A stretch of 64,000 nt of DNA from Nocardia sp. NBC_01329 (lineage in GTDB: Bacteria; Actinomycetota; Actinomycetes; Mycobacteriales; Mycobacteriaceae), in contig NZ_CP108381.1 in assembly GCF_035956715.1 (NCBI RefSeq), positions 5,984,001 through 6,048,000 on the forward strand, given 5' to 3'. The notes under the pieces are model-generated. The model did no database searches and was not told the DNA's origin. It worked only from the letters and a program-made list of their open reading frames with translations. A program made the position numbers and the translations under genes. Below are positions 53,095 through 61,726 of the stretch, one piece after another (the first letter of the stretch is position 1; every line of letters starts with the position of its first letter).

Positions 53095-54447
53095 ATGTTC
53101 GGTTTGCCGTCGTTCGGCGAAGTGATCGTGAATCTGGGGGCATTGGCGATGCGGGGCCCGCTCGGCGCCGCGGTAGCCGGGTCGGCGGATATGGATTCCG
53201 CCGCGCAGGCGCTGGCCGAGGCGTACGGGGATCAGAGTCCCGAAGCGATCGCCGCGCGTAATCGTATCCAGGATCTCACCGACAACAACTTCGACGGCGA
53301 ATTCCACAATCCGCGGATTCCGGAACAGCTGTTCGGCAATGTGCGCAGCGAAGACCTGGACGAGCTGTACCGGAAAGCGCAGACCATCGATGTCTCCGCC
53401 ATGGACACATTGCATCGGATGTGGTCCGCGCGGTCGGCGAAACTAGAGACCGGGCTGAACGAATTCGGGCCCGCCGTACTGAAAGCCATCGCGGAATCGT
53501 GGAGCGGGCCTGCCGCCGCCGCGGCGGCCGGCGGTATCGCCGAATACGTGACCAAAGCGCAGAATCTCGTTTCCGGTACCGGGATCATGGCCGATAAGGT
53601 CGGGATCGTGAAATCCGCGGTCGAGGTGACCAAACAGAACGTGCAGCCCGCGCCGGACACCGGCTGGGCCAGCACCGTCGCCAGTTGGGTGCCGGGTCCC
53701 AGCTGGAAGATGGACAGCGATCGCACCAGCGCCGCCGAACTCGCCACCTACTCTGTACTCGAACGCGTCTACCAGCCCGGAATCCGCGAGGGAGACACCG
53801 CGCAACCCCGTATTCCGCTGGCTCACAACCCGATTCACGACCCCTCTTCCCCCGGTCCCGTCCTGCCCGGCTCGACCTCGACCGGCACCCAACCGTCGAT
53901 GTCCTCCGGCGACGGTACCCGGGCCCCCGGCACGACGACCGGCACCGCCGCACCGGGCCAGGGCGAAACTCAGACCGCATCGCAACTGCAGCCCGGCCCG
54001 GCCACCACCACCGACGACCCGGCGGGACTCGACACGACCGCCGCATCCACCACCACTGTCCCCGGCGTCGCCCTGCCCGCCGGTCCGGGAAGCCCGCTCG
54101 GAACCCCGGGCAGCCCGTCCACCAACCCGGGCGGTCCGGGCAGTCCGGTCGGTACCGCCCCCGGCGGCCCGGTCGCACCGATGCCGGGACGCACAGTCAC
54201 CGGTCCCGGAGCAGGCCGCCCCGCCGTGGCGGCCACGAACAGTGCCGGCACCGGCACCGCGGCGGGCCGTGGTGGTACACCGGGGACGATGATGCCGCCG
54301 GGGGCTCGCGGTAAAGGCGACGAAGACAAAGAGAAACAGAAGTCCGCGATAGCCGAGGCGCTGGTCACCCAGCAGCACGGTGACGAGCTGACCGGCCTCG
54401 ACCCCGAACATCGCCGGAAAACCGTGCCGCCCGTCCTGGGGGAGTAG
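53095..54447 (+). CDS. PPE/WXG-like ESX substrate with Pro/Gly/Thr-rich tail
   Basis: The 450-residue protein has a helical N-terminal 200 residues with a WXG-type turn (AIAESWSGPAAAAAAGGIAE, near residues 130-150), a long low-complexity Pro/Gly/Thr region (residues about 255-395) and a charged helical end with HGDELTGLDPEHRRKTVPPV. The arrangement matches secreted PPE-like substrates of the type VII systems of Nocardia and Rhodococcus. It is followed after three bases by EspG. Confidence 0.7.
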   Translation: MFGLPSFGEVIVNLGALAMRGPLGAAVAGSADMDSAAQALAEAYGDQSPEAIAARNRIQDLTDNNFDGEFHNPRIPEQLFGNVRSEDLDELYRKAQTIDVSAMDTLHRMWSARSAKLETGLNEFGPAVLKAIAESWSGPAAAAAAGGIAEYVTKAQNLVSGTGIMADKVGIVKSAVEVTKQNVQPAPDTGWASTVASWVPGPSWKMDSDRTSAAELATYSVLERVYQPGIREGDTAQPRIPLAHNPIHDPSSPGPVLPGSTSTGTQPSMSSGDGTRAPGTTTGTAAPGQGETQTASQLQPGPATTTDDPAGLDTTAASTTTVPGVALPAGPGSPLGTPGSPSTNPGGPGSPVGTAPGGPVAPMPGRTVTGPGAGRPAVAATNSAGTGTAAGRGGTPGTMMPPGARGKGDEDKEKQKSAIAEALVTQQHGDELTGLDPEHRRKTVPPVLGE

Positions 54448-54450
54448 CCA

Positions 54451-55257
54451 GTGGATTCCACCCGGAGCGCCTGGCGGCTGTCGGCACTCGAATTCATGGT
54501 GCTGTGGCACGCCATCGGCCGCGATGTGCTGCCCTACCCGCTGCGATACCGGTCGGTAGAGGACACTGCCGCCGACTACGAGCACGCGTACAAGACCGCG
54601 GCCGCCCGGCTGCGCACCATATTCGACGAAGATCTCTACGGCCCGCTGCGTGTACTGGTGCAGCCGGAGGCGCGAATCGAGATCGCCGGATTCGCGGGCG
54701 CGGCCCGTCCGGTATTGCCGCGCGCCGCCGCCGACCCTGCCGCCCAAGTGCGTATGCACGCGGCTGTCGCCGGTCGAGGTTCCGTTCTGCTCACCCAGGG
54801 CTCGACCGCCGACCCCGGCCGCGGCGGCGACGTGCGGCTCGAATTCGTCCCCGCGCACACCCTCGCCCGTCGCGTCTTCGCCGCCTTCCCCGAGGTGGCC
54901 CGCGGCAGCGGCCCCGAGATCCGGTTGGACCGCGCGGAAGTCGACGAACCGGCCGACCGGCCCTTCACTGCCTTCTCCGACGATGCGCCCCGACCCCCAC
55001 ACGACGCGGCTCGCCGTTTCTTCGAACGCCCCCGCTCCACCGTCGCTCATTTCGCCGTCTACCCCGGCGGAGCCTACGATCACCGCCCGGCCCCGGCTCG
55101 CGATTTCCACCTCATGGATTACCCCGACGGCCGCTACCGGGTCCGCGCCACCGCAAAGGTCCACGCCGCCCCCGCCGATACCGGCGAACTGGCCACCCAC
55201 CTGCACGAACTGCTCGAACGCACCCTGCGCGACTACCGCGAAGACCAAGAACTCTGA
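54451..55257 (+). CDS. EspG-family ESX substrate chaperone
   Basis: The 268-residue protein has WRLSALEFMVLWHAIGRDVL, PYPLRYRSVEDTAADYEHAY, and DLYGPLRVLVQPEARIEIAG. That is the EspG fold that binds PE-PPE dimers in the cytoplasm and delivers them to the type VII secretion ATPase. GTG 54451 starts VDSTRSAW. No ESX core gene (eccB-E, mycP) is in the window, so it must serve an apparatus elsewhere. Confidence 0.82.
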   Translation: MDSTRSAWRLSALEFMVLWHAIGRDVLPYPLRYRSVEDTAADYEHAYKTAAARLRTIFDEDLYGPLRVLVQPEARIEIAGFAGAARPVLPRAAADPAAQVRMHAAVAGRGSVLLTQGSTADPGRGGDVRLEFVPAHTLARRVFAAFPEVARGSGPEIRLDRAEVDEPADRPFTAFSDDAPRPPHDAARRFFERPRSTVAHFAVYPGGAYDHRPAPARDFHLMDYPDGRYRVRATAKVHAAPADTGELATHLHELLERTLRDYREDQEL

Positions 55258-55273
55258 TACATCTTCGCGTCGG

Positions 55274-55648
55274 TTAGTTGACCCAGGGCGGGTCGACGAT
55301 GGTCCCGTCGGGAAGTTCGCCGGTAAAGCCGACGGTGGTGGTGACCAGGACGGTGGCGGGGACGTCGGAGGGGTTGTCGAGGCTGATGTCGGAGCCGGCC
55401 GGGGCTACCGCGGCGTCGCCGGGAGTGAGGGTACTGCTTTCGCCTTCGATGGTGATGGTGATGGTGCCGGAGAGCAGGACGAAGGCCTCTTCGCGGTGGA
55501 TGCGGTGAGCTACGCCCTCGATGGTGGGGGCGACTTCGAGACGCCATACGCAGAGCTCGGCGCTGCCCATGGTGGGGCGCACCAGCGGGGTGAAAGTGGA
55601 GCCGTGCATCTGATGGGAAGCGATGTCGGCGGTGCGAATGACGGGCAT
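55274..55648 (-). CDS. Cupin-domain protein, MarR-linked
   Basis: The 124-residue single-domain cupin has VAHRIHREEAFVLLSGTITI and TPGDAAVAPAGSDISLDNPS. ATG 55648 has AAGGAG six bases upstream. It is divergent from marR and the intervening 78 bases are filled with MarR operator copies. Probably a detoxifying or small-ligand enzyme induced by the MarR ligand. Confidence 0.8.
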   Translation of the reverse strand: MPVIRTADIASHQMHGSTFTPLVRPTMGSAELCVWRLEVAPTIEGVAHRIHREEAFVLLSGTITITIEGESSTLTPGDAAVAPAGSDISLDNPSDVPATVLVTTTVGFTGELPDGTIVDPPWVN

Positions 55649-55663
55649 ATCCAACTCCTTTTG

Positions 55664-55720
55664 GTCAAGTATCTTGACTATACTGTCAAGTACCTTGACT
55701 AACCTGTCAAGTGTCATGAT
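55664..55720. promoter_or_regulatory. Three MarR operator copies at 21-bp spacing
   Basis: GTCAAGTATCTTGAC (55664-55678) and GTCAAGTACCTTGAC (55685-55699) are perfect palindromes, and a third GTCAAGTGTCATGAT (55706-55720) keeps one full arm. Start positions differ by exactly 21 bases, two helical turns, so repressors would sit on one face of the DNA between the cupin and marR genes. Confidence 0.8.
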
Positions 55721-55726
55721 GCATTC

Positions 55727-56167
55727 ATGTCCGCTCAGGATTTGCCGTTGCTGCTGCTCGCGGCCGCCGCCGAGGTCACCGATGCCATTCATCAGGGGGT
55801 GGCGGCCGCGGGATTCGGTGATATCCGGCCCACCCACGGGTTCGCGTTCGTCCGGATGTCGCCGGACGGGGCGACGGTCGGTGAGATCGCCGAGCATCTG
55901 GGAGTGACCAAACAGGCGGCCAGCCAACTGGTGGAGGAGCTGGTGAAAAAGGGCTACGCGGAACGGAACCCGCATCCGGCAGACGCCCGGGCGCGATTGA
56001 TCACATTGACCGTGCGCGGGCGGGCGGCCACCCACGCAGCCGATGCCGCCCTCGCGCGGTTCACCGAGGAGTGGGGACGGGCGCTCGGACCGGCGACATC
56101 GGTGCAGTTGCGCAATGCCCTCGCGCATGTTGTCACGCCCGGCCGGGTCCGCCCCTCGGCCTGGTGA
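55727..56167 (+). CDS. MarR-family transcriptional regulator
   Basis: The 146-residue winged helix protein has GATVGEIAEHLGVTKQAASQ, LVEELVKKGYAERNPHPADA, and RARLITLTVRGRAAT, which is the MarR helix-turn-helix and wing. It lies 7 bases after the third operator and opposite the cupin, whose expression it most likely represses together with its own. Confidence 0.85.
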   Translation: MSAQDLPLLLLAAAAEVTDAIHQGVAAAGFGDIRPTHGFAFVRMSPDGATVGEIAEHLGVTKQAASQLVEELVKKGYAERNPHPADARARLITLTVRGRAATHAADAALARFTEEWGRALGPATSVQLRNALAHVVTPGRVRPSAW

Positions 56168-56312
56168 CTGCGATCGCACGCCGCGGCGCCAGGCTCCGGT
56201 AGCCGCCGGCCGGGCTCATACGCTCGAGCTCGCGGTGGCCGTGCTGTCGGCGACACGCTGAGGTCGCCGAAAACCGGAGGAATATGCAGGCTGATTCTGC
56301 TTCAGTGTCGAG

Positions 56313-56954
56313 GTGATCAAGATGCAGGCCATCGTCGAGGTTCCGGTCTTCGATACGGAATCGCCGCAGCCGTGGCCTGTCGCGTCGGTGGCTGCGGGGT
56401 CGTGGTTGGTGCTCGACGCCGACCGTACTGATGAGGAAATCGGGCTGTTCACCGGCGCTCTGGCTCATCGCCTCGATGTCGAGTCGCCGGGTGGGCGCGA
56501 TGAGGTCATGGCGACGCTGCTCGGTGCGGAGATCCTCATCGTGGCTGGTGGCCTGCGGTTGCTCGATATGGCTACGGGGACCGCGGTGGTGCCGGGCTGC
56601 TGCGCCGGGCTCGAAGATTGGCGCGAGTGGGGGCAGGTACTGACGGGAGATTCGCCGTGGCTGGGTCATGACCCGGGTCCGGAAGTCGAGATCGCCAGTG
56701 ACGGTGGTCTGCGCGTGTGGCAGGACGGCGGCCCGAACCGTCACCACGGCCGGTGGGCGGGGACAAGTATCGTGCTGCCCCGGCTCATACTGACCGACCT
56801 GCTGAGAACCGTGCAGCAGGACTTGGTCGGCTTCCTTGCCCTGGTGAAGCAGTGGACGGAGCGCAACGGGTTGGGCGACGATGGAACCGCTCTTGTGGAG
56901 GCGATCGACCGGAACTTCACCATTACGGCTCCGTTGGATCTGCCCATCGATTGA
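56313..56954 (+). CDS. Hypothetical protein (213 aa)
   Basis: The protein begins MIKMQAIVEVPVFDTESP and has GGRDEVMATLLGAEILIVAG, GCCAGLEDWREWGQVLTG, and GPEVEIASDGGLRVWQDGG. No signal peptide or membrane helix. I recognise no family; the WRDW-like region resembles immunity-type or DUF-only proteins of Streptomyces. The true start may be the ATG at 56322. Confidence 0.5.
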   Translation: MIKMQAIVEVPVFDTESPQPWPVASVAAGSWLVLDADRTDEEIGLFTGALAHRLDVESPGGRDEVMATLLGAEILIVAGGLRLLDMATGTAVVPGCCAGLEDWREWGQVLTGDSPWLGHDPGPEVEIASDGGLRVWQDGGPNRHHGRWAGTSIVLPRLILTDLLRTVQQDLVGFLALVKQWTERNGLGDDGTALVEAIDRNFTITAPLDLPID

Positions 56955-57102
56955 GCAGCGGCGGATTTCGCCTCGGCCGGCTATTGGGTCGAGGATCCGC
57001 ATGACGATCTGGACTGGTCCGTGGTCCGGTTCAGCTGCAACGGTGGCGGCGGTGTTCATCGAGCCGATCTTGCGGTGACGGCGGGGAGCCCGAGCTGAGC
57101 GA
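56955..57102 (+). pseudogene. Coding remnant between the 213-aa gene and the IS256-family element
   Basis: Directly after the stop at 56952-56954 the same frame goes on as protein-like sequence, DFASAGYWVEDPHDDLDWSV and VRFSCNGGGGVHRADLAV, to a stop at about 57102. It could be the extension of the preceding gene lost by a nonsense mutation or a separate gene cut by the IS element. Confidence 0.35.
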
Positions 57103-57123
57103 CATTGCTTTGAAGGCCGAGCA

Positions 57124-57198
57124 ATGATCAAGACCTGTGGATGACGGGAAGGACGCACCTTCCCGGATGATCTACGTAGTCAGAGAAGTCTTGATCAT
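57124..57198. repeat. Nested inverted repeats at the left side of the IS256-family element
   Basis: ATGATCAAGAC (57124-57134) is inverted as GTCTTGATCAT (57188-57198). Within it GGGAAGG (57146-57152) pairs with CCTTCCC (57158-57164). GGGAAGG recurs just after the outer arm at about 57221. These may be transposase-binding subterminal sequences; no matching right end was found. Confidence 0.6.
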
Positions 57199-57233
57199 GC
57201 CGGCGCGCCAACGCCGGTCGGGAAGGTACGTCC

Positions 57234-58548
57234 GTGCTCACGGTAGTTCAGAACACCCAGTCCGCCAACGACGACGCCAGGTCGACCCGGTCGTTGATCG
57301 ATGAGATCGTCCGCGACGGTGCCCGCCAGATGCTCGCGGCCGCGCTGTAGGCCGAGGTCGCTGCCTACATCGCCCAGTTCGCCGACCAGCTCGATGAGAA
57401 AGGCCGTCGTCTCGTCGTCCGTAACGGCTACCACGCCCGAACGGGAAGTCCTCACCGCGGCGGGCGCGGTAGCGGTGCAGGCACCGCGAGTCAACGACAA
57501 GCGCGTCGACCCGGACACCGGAGAGAGGCAACGGTTTTCCTCCGCGATCCTGCCCGCGTGGGCACGGAAGTCGCCGCAGATGACGGAGGTGCTGCCTCTG
57601 TTGTACCTGCATGGGCTGTCCACCGGCGATTTCGGGCCGGCGTTGGAGCAGTTCCTCGGCACCGGCGCGGGCCTGTCGGCGGCCTCGATCACCCGGCTCA
57701 CCACGCAGTGGCAGGACGAGGCCCGCGGCTTCACTACCCGCGACCTCGCGGACACCGACTACGTGTACCTGTGGGTCGACGGAATCCACCTCAAAGTGCG
57801 TCTCGAGCAGGAGAAACTGTGTCTGTTGGTGATGATCGGGGTCCGTGCCGACGGCCGCAAGGAGCTTGTCGCGTTGACCGATGGCTACCGCGAGCCGACC
57901 GAGTCGTGGGCCGATCTGCTGCGTGACTGCCGTCGTCGCGGCATGACAGCCCCGGTCCTGACGGTCGGCGACGGAGCGCTCGGGTTTTGGAAAGCCGTCC
58001 GTGAGGTTTTCCCCACGACCAGCGAACAACGCTGCTGGTTCCACAAATCCGCGAATGTTCTCGCAGCGCTCCCGAAGTCGGCTCATCCTGGCGCGGTAGC
58101 GGCGATGAAGGAAATATACAACGCCGAGGACATCGACAAGGCGCAGGTCGCGATCAAGGCGTTCGAGATCGATTACGGCGCGAAGTACCCGAAGGCGGTC
58201 GCCAAGATCGTCGACGACGCCGACGTGCTGCTGGAGTTCTACAAGTATCCGGCGGAGCATTGGATCCACCTGCGGACCACCAACCCCATCGAATCCACCT
58301 TCGCCACAGTCCGTTTGAGAACAAAGGTCACCAAGGGTCCCGGCTCTCGCGCGGCCGGCCTCGCCATGGCGTTCAAACTGATCGAGGCCGCTCAGACACG
58401 GTGGCGGGCCGTGAACGCTCCACACCTGGTCGCGCTCGTCCGCAACGGCGCCATCTTCTACAAGGGCAAATTGCTGGAACGCCCCATCGACATCACGCCG
58501 GCAACGTCAGGCACCTACGATCGGGCCACCGGAAAGGATGTTGCATGA
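57234..58548 (+). pseudogene. IS256-family (Mutator) transposase, interrupted
   Basis: The frame carries the IS256 family stretches GDGALGFWKAVREVFPTTSE, QRCWFHKSANVLAALP, and HWIHLRTTNPIESTFATVRL with DDE residues in YLWVDGIHLKVRL (D), LTVGDGALGF (D) and NPIESTF (E). Codon 39 is TAG at 57348-57350 where relatives have CAG, and near 57435 a one-base deletion shifts the frame between GYHA and PEREVLTAAG. Unless both are read through, no full protein is made. Its TGA overlaps the ATG of the next gene (ATGA). Confidence 0.85.
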
Positions 58549-59141
58549 AATCCGATTACCCGGGTAGCAACCGTGTCGAGCGCCCGTCGGTATCCACTGC
58601 CGAGAAGCACCTCGAAGCGGTCGTGGCCGACCTGCGCGGTCAACGCCTCGCCGATGTCGTGTACTACCCGTTGACCACTGGCGATGACGGCCGGTGCCCC
58701 GGGGAGTGGGACTTCGGCGACTGGCACGAACCGACGATGGGTGTCGAACTGCTCACCGGTAGCGGCCACCGCTACTCGGCGATCTGGAACAACACCTTCA
58801 CCGAATACGGACTCGAGATCTTCCCGAAGCCGATGACCGATTTCCTGCTCGTCGGACCAGGAGGCAGCGTCGCAGTGCCCGTGTCCGACCACCCGCGCTG
58901 GGCCGGGTTGATCGGCGAGAACATAGTTGCTGCCGAGATCTGTTGGGACCACGACCCGAGCGGCGCAGTCCGAGTGCCATCAGCCATCCGACTCGGCCTC
59001 CGGGAAACAGCCGTATGGATCGCTGCAGGTCGCTCATCCGATCCAGGATCGGAAGCAGGCTTCTATCTAGGCACCGACGACATCATGGTCGTCTTCAGCC
59101 AGGAAATGGCCTCACAAACAGGCATCCCCAAACACCGCTGA
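58545..59141 (+). CDS. Hypothetical protein coupled to the IS256-type gene
   Basis: The 198-residue protein begins MKSDYPGSNRVERPSVSTAE and has VVADLRGQRLADVVYYPLTT, EWDFGDWHEPTMGVELLTG, and TDFLLVGPGGSVAVPVSDHP. No family recognised, no membrane segment. ATG 58545 overlaps the transposase stop. It may be an IS passenger or a neighbour captured behind the element's 3' end. Confidence 0.5.
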   Translation: MKSDYPGSNRVERPSVSTAEKHLEAVVADLRGQRLADVVYYPLTTGDDGRCPGEWDFGDWHEPTMGVELLTGSGHRYSAIWNNTFTEYGLEIFPKPMTDFLLVGPGGSVAVPVSDHPRWAGLIGENIVAAEICWDHDPSGAVRVPSAIRLGLRETAVWIAAGRSSDPGSEAGFYLGTDDIMVVFSQEMASQTGIPKHR

Positions 59142-59205
59142 GTGAGACCGCCCAAACTCACCAACCCACAGGTATTGACAATATCTCGTGACCTCGGATG
59201 GCCCT

Positions 59206-59295
59206 AAGTGCGAATTCTGACACCGCTTATCGGTGAATTCCGACGTCACTCAGGGCCGATCCGGGGCGGGTGTATCCGTGAATTTTGACGTCACC
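59206..59295 (+). repeat. IS21-like end, three direct repeat units
   Basis: Units at 59206-59224, 59229-59249 and 59274-59295 fit ATCSGTGAATTYYGACRYCAC. The same unit, inverted, occurs five times at 61435-61564. Multiple repeats near each end are typical of IS21-family transposons. Confidence 0.65.
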
Positions 59296-59324
59296 CCGGT
59301 CGGCGTGTCCGGTCGCTGAGCGTG

Positions 59325-59440
59325 TCAGAAAGGCTCGATGTGGAGGTCGTGGGCCGGGATCTCGAGGCCGCCCAGCAGGGTGGCGAACCGGTTCAGGTCG
59401 CCTCGTAGGTCGGTGAGTGCGTACCGTCTGCGCCGACGAG
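59325..59440 (-). pseudogene. Unidentified protein tail inside the IS21-like element
   Basis: On the minus strand the frame ends in RYALTDLRGDLNRFATLLGG, LEIPAHDLHIEPF before a TGA at 59325-59327. It reads like the C-terminal end of a gene whose upstream part is gone. I could not match it to istB. Confidence 0.3.
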
Positions 59441-59500
59441 GGGGTAGTGGTGTAACTGAACGGGATCCGGCGCTAAGCGGTTTCGGTCATGTTGGCCGCA

Positions 59501-59533
59501 ATAGGGGTTCCGGTAGTAACTGCCGAAAAAACA
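59501..59533 (-). repeat. Dispersed repeat A, copy 1
   Basis: On the minus strand it includes TTACTACCGGAACCCCTA, repeated at 62990-63022 in the other orientation with 28 of 33 bases shared. Confidence 0.65.
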
Positions 59534-59686
59534 CCACATTTGGGCTTGCCCCAGCCAGCGGGCGATGTCGCACACGGCTTTAGCGGTATCGCGGCAGGTC
59601 GTAGGTGTATTGCCCCGGATATCGGCCTGTTGTGCGGGTTTCCCTCGGACACAACTAATAGCCTTCTGACCAGCCGATACGTCATG

Positions 59687-59718
59687 CGCCCGAAATTCGG
59701 CTGATACCACGGCGACCC
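59687..59718 (+). repeat. Dispersed repeat B, copy 1
   Basis: A 32-base unit starting CGCCCGAAATTCGG recurs at 63042-63073 with two mismatches. It ends 35 bases before the DUF1963 paralogue 2 start. It contains CCGAAATTCGG, which is nearly palindromic. Confidence 0.7.
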
Positions 59719-59752
59719 GCCGTTGTCAGAGTCATTTGGCAAGATCGCGGCT

Positions 59753-60787
59753 ATGACCAGCACCCCGACCACTCCGCCGCGGCCGTTCGACGTCACCACC
59801 GTCTTCCCTGCACTGGCTCCGCTGGCACGCACAGCGACCCGGTTGCACCCCCGCCCCGGGTCGCCGTCACCGCAGGACAGTTCCATCGGCGGACCGCTGC
59901 TCTGGCCCGCCGCCGAGCCGTGGCCGCACTGCGACGAACCCCATGAAGTGGACGGAATAAACCCGACCCTGACCCCAGCGGAGGTGAGGCTGGAACGACG
60001 GATCCGTGCCGCCTCGCGCGGCAGGACCCTGACCCCGCAGGAACGAGAGACCCTCGAGCGAATCCGCCCCCCGCAGGAGTATCCGCTCAAGCTGGCGATC
60101 GCCCCCTATGAGGGTTCCATAGCGATGCTGCCGGTCGCACAGCTCTACGCGCGCGACGTGCCCGATCTACACACGCCTGAAGGCGCAGACCTGCTCCAGG
60201 TCTTGTGGTGCCCCTTCAACCACCCGGCGGGCATGCCCAAGACCGCGCTGTTCTGGCGGTCGGCCGCCACAGTCACCGACATCCTCACCACGCCCCCCGA
60301 ACCGCCCGCGGTGCAGTTCGACGGCTACCTGCCCGAGCCGTGCCTGCTCAACCCGGAGCAGGTCACCGAATACCCCGACATCAGGGAGCTGAGCAAGGAA
60401 CTCCGGGAGCAGATCGGAGACTGGAGCCTGTGGCAGGCAGCCGAGACGGGTGTGGACAGCGCCTACGCGTCGTACCCGCCGGAGTTCTACGCCAACGAGT
60501 TGTCCGTCGCACCCGGCTGGAGAGTCGGCGGCTGGCCTGCCTGGGGAGCCGCCGACCCCAGCCCCCTGCTCTGCCCTACCTGCGACAGCGACATGGATGC
60601 CCTGCTGATCATCGCCACGTACGAAGCCGGCAGCAGAGACAGCAGCTGGCTCCCACGCGAGGAACCGGCGCATGAACCATCCATCGGCTTCAAGCCCACT
60701 GCGGTCGAAATAGGTAGCGGCTACAACCAGCAGCTCTACGTCTGCCAGACGGCGCCGGAGCACGCCCACACCGAGCTGATGGCCTAG
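59753..60787 (+). CDS. DUF1963 (YwqG-like) protein, paralogue 2, inside the IS21-like element
   Basis: The 344-residue protein begins MTSTPTTPPRPFDVTTVFPA and shares with paralogue 1 ALAPLARTATRLHPRPGSPS, GGPLLWPAAEPWPHC, MLPVAQLYARDVPDL, LLQVLWCPFNHP, LSVAPGWRVGGWPAWGA and CPTCDSD. An inserted basic helix follows the first 70 residues. It lies between the two IS21-type end clusters. Start chosen at ATG 59753. Confidence 0.75.
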   Translation: MTSTPTTPPRPFDVTTVFPALAPLARTATRLHPRPGSPSPQDSSIGGPLLWPAAEPWPHCDEPHEVDGINPTLTPAEVRLERRIRAASRGRTLTPQERETLERIRPPQEYPLKLAIAPYEGSIAMLPVAQLYARDVPDLHTPEGADLLQVLWCPFNHPAGMPKTALFWRSAATVTDILTTPPEPPAVQFDGYLPEPCLLNPEQVTEYPDIRELSKELREQIGDWSLWQAAETGVDSAYASYPPEFYANELSVAPGWRVGGWPAWGAADPSPLLCPTCDSDMDALLIIATYEAGSRDSSWLPREEPAHEPSIGFKPTAVEIGSGYNQQLYVCQTAPEHAHTELMA

Positions 60788-60851
60788 CCGGCCACGTCAC
60801 ACCGGGCTCACGCCCGGCGTACCCGTCCGCGGCAGAAAAGAGGCCCCGGGC

Positions 60852-61073
60852 CTATCGGTGCGTGGCGGCCCGTGGGTTCCGCACGGGCCGAAAAGTCACC
60901 AAGACCGGATACCGCAGATAATTCACGGAGTCGGCCCACTGCGCGACGGCCGGGTCGCTGCCGGTTAGCCAGTTGCCGATGAACGTCAACATCTCGGCGA
61001 GTTCGATCGCGTCGTCGACGGTGAGTCCGGAAAAGAGGGGGCTGACCCGGTCATGAGGGTCTGGTGTGGTCAC
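60852..61073 (-). CDS. Small conserved protein (73 aa) inside the IS21-like element
   Basis: From GTG 61073 it reads VTTPDPHDRVSPLFSGLTVD and DAIELAEMLTFIGNWLTGSD, ending near 60852. Such short acidic helical proteins recur around mobile regions of Nocardia and Rhodococcus; function unknown. Confidence 0.5.
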   Translation of the reverse strand: MTTPDPHDRVSPLFSGLTVDDAIELAEMLTFIGNWLTGSDPAVAQWADSVNYLRYPVLVTFRPVRNPRAATHR

Positions 61074-61149
61074 GGGGGTGTTGTGCCTTCGGATGCCGGC
61101 CTGTGCTCGGGCACCGGGTTGGTGTCGTAATTCGCCGATAGAGTGCTGG

Positions 61150-61368
61150 TCAGGGCAGCATCTCATCGATGAACGGCTTGAACGGATCCAGCTTCGAAGC
61201 CCGCGCTGGATACTCCTTCCGCCTCTCGGGAAACGCCGACGTCAGCGCGGCGTTGACCGTGCGGTAGCCAATGTTGTACTTGGCCTGTAGCTCCCGGCCC
61301 GACATGCCCGCTCTCGAGTCTCGGCGGATCGCGGCAAACAGCTGCGCCTTGGACTGGTTCGGCGGCAC
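61150..61368 (-). pseudogene. IS21-family transposase IstA, N-terminal remnant
   Basis: It reads AAIRRDSRAGMSGRELQAKY, NIGYRTVNAALTSAFPERRK and SKLDPFKPFIDEML, the helix-turn-helix of IstA, and stops after about 72 residues (TGA at 61150-61152). The DDE catalytic part and istB are missing. It reads away from the right end repeats, as istA should. Confidence 0.75.
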
Positions 61369-61434
61369 AGGTCCACTCCTACGGGCCGTTGCAGACTGAT
61401 AGCAGGATGATCCTGCCACTGCAACCCGCTATGT

Positions 61435-61564
61435 GGTGTCAAAATTCACGGATACCAACACCTTCCGCTCCGAGTCGGTGTCGAGATTCACCGATCAACG
61501 GTGTCGTGATTCACGGATAAAACCACTCGGAATTCGCCTATAACTGGTCTCGGAATTCACCCTT
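61435..61564 (-). repeat. IS21-like end, five repeat units
   Basis: Units at 61435-61454, 61477-61495, 61500-61518, 61526-61541 and 61549-61564 show GGTGTCRNRATTCACSGAT or its shorter CTCGGAATTC form. They are the inverted match of the units at 59206-59295. Confidence 0.65.
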
Positions 61565-61726
61565 ACAGCCACATCTCCCGATCCCGACCGACGGCAACAT
61601 CCACCGATGAGTGACGTCACAGATGGCCGATAGAACCAATCGGGAGACTCGAACGCCGCCAGGGGACATGGGGTTGAGTAGCAAAGGACTTGCGGACCCG
61701 GTTTCGATCACGAACACTGACAGGAC

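Noticed and set aside
53443..55248. A 601-codon minus-strand frame with Gly-rich composition over the PPE-like and EspG genes
   Set aside because: The Gly/Arg richness is the complement of the Pro/Thr-rich tail; the EspG motif is on the plus strand.
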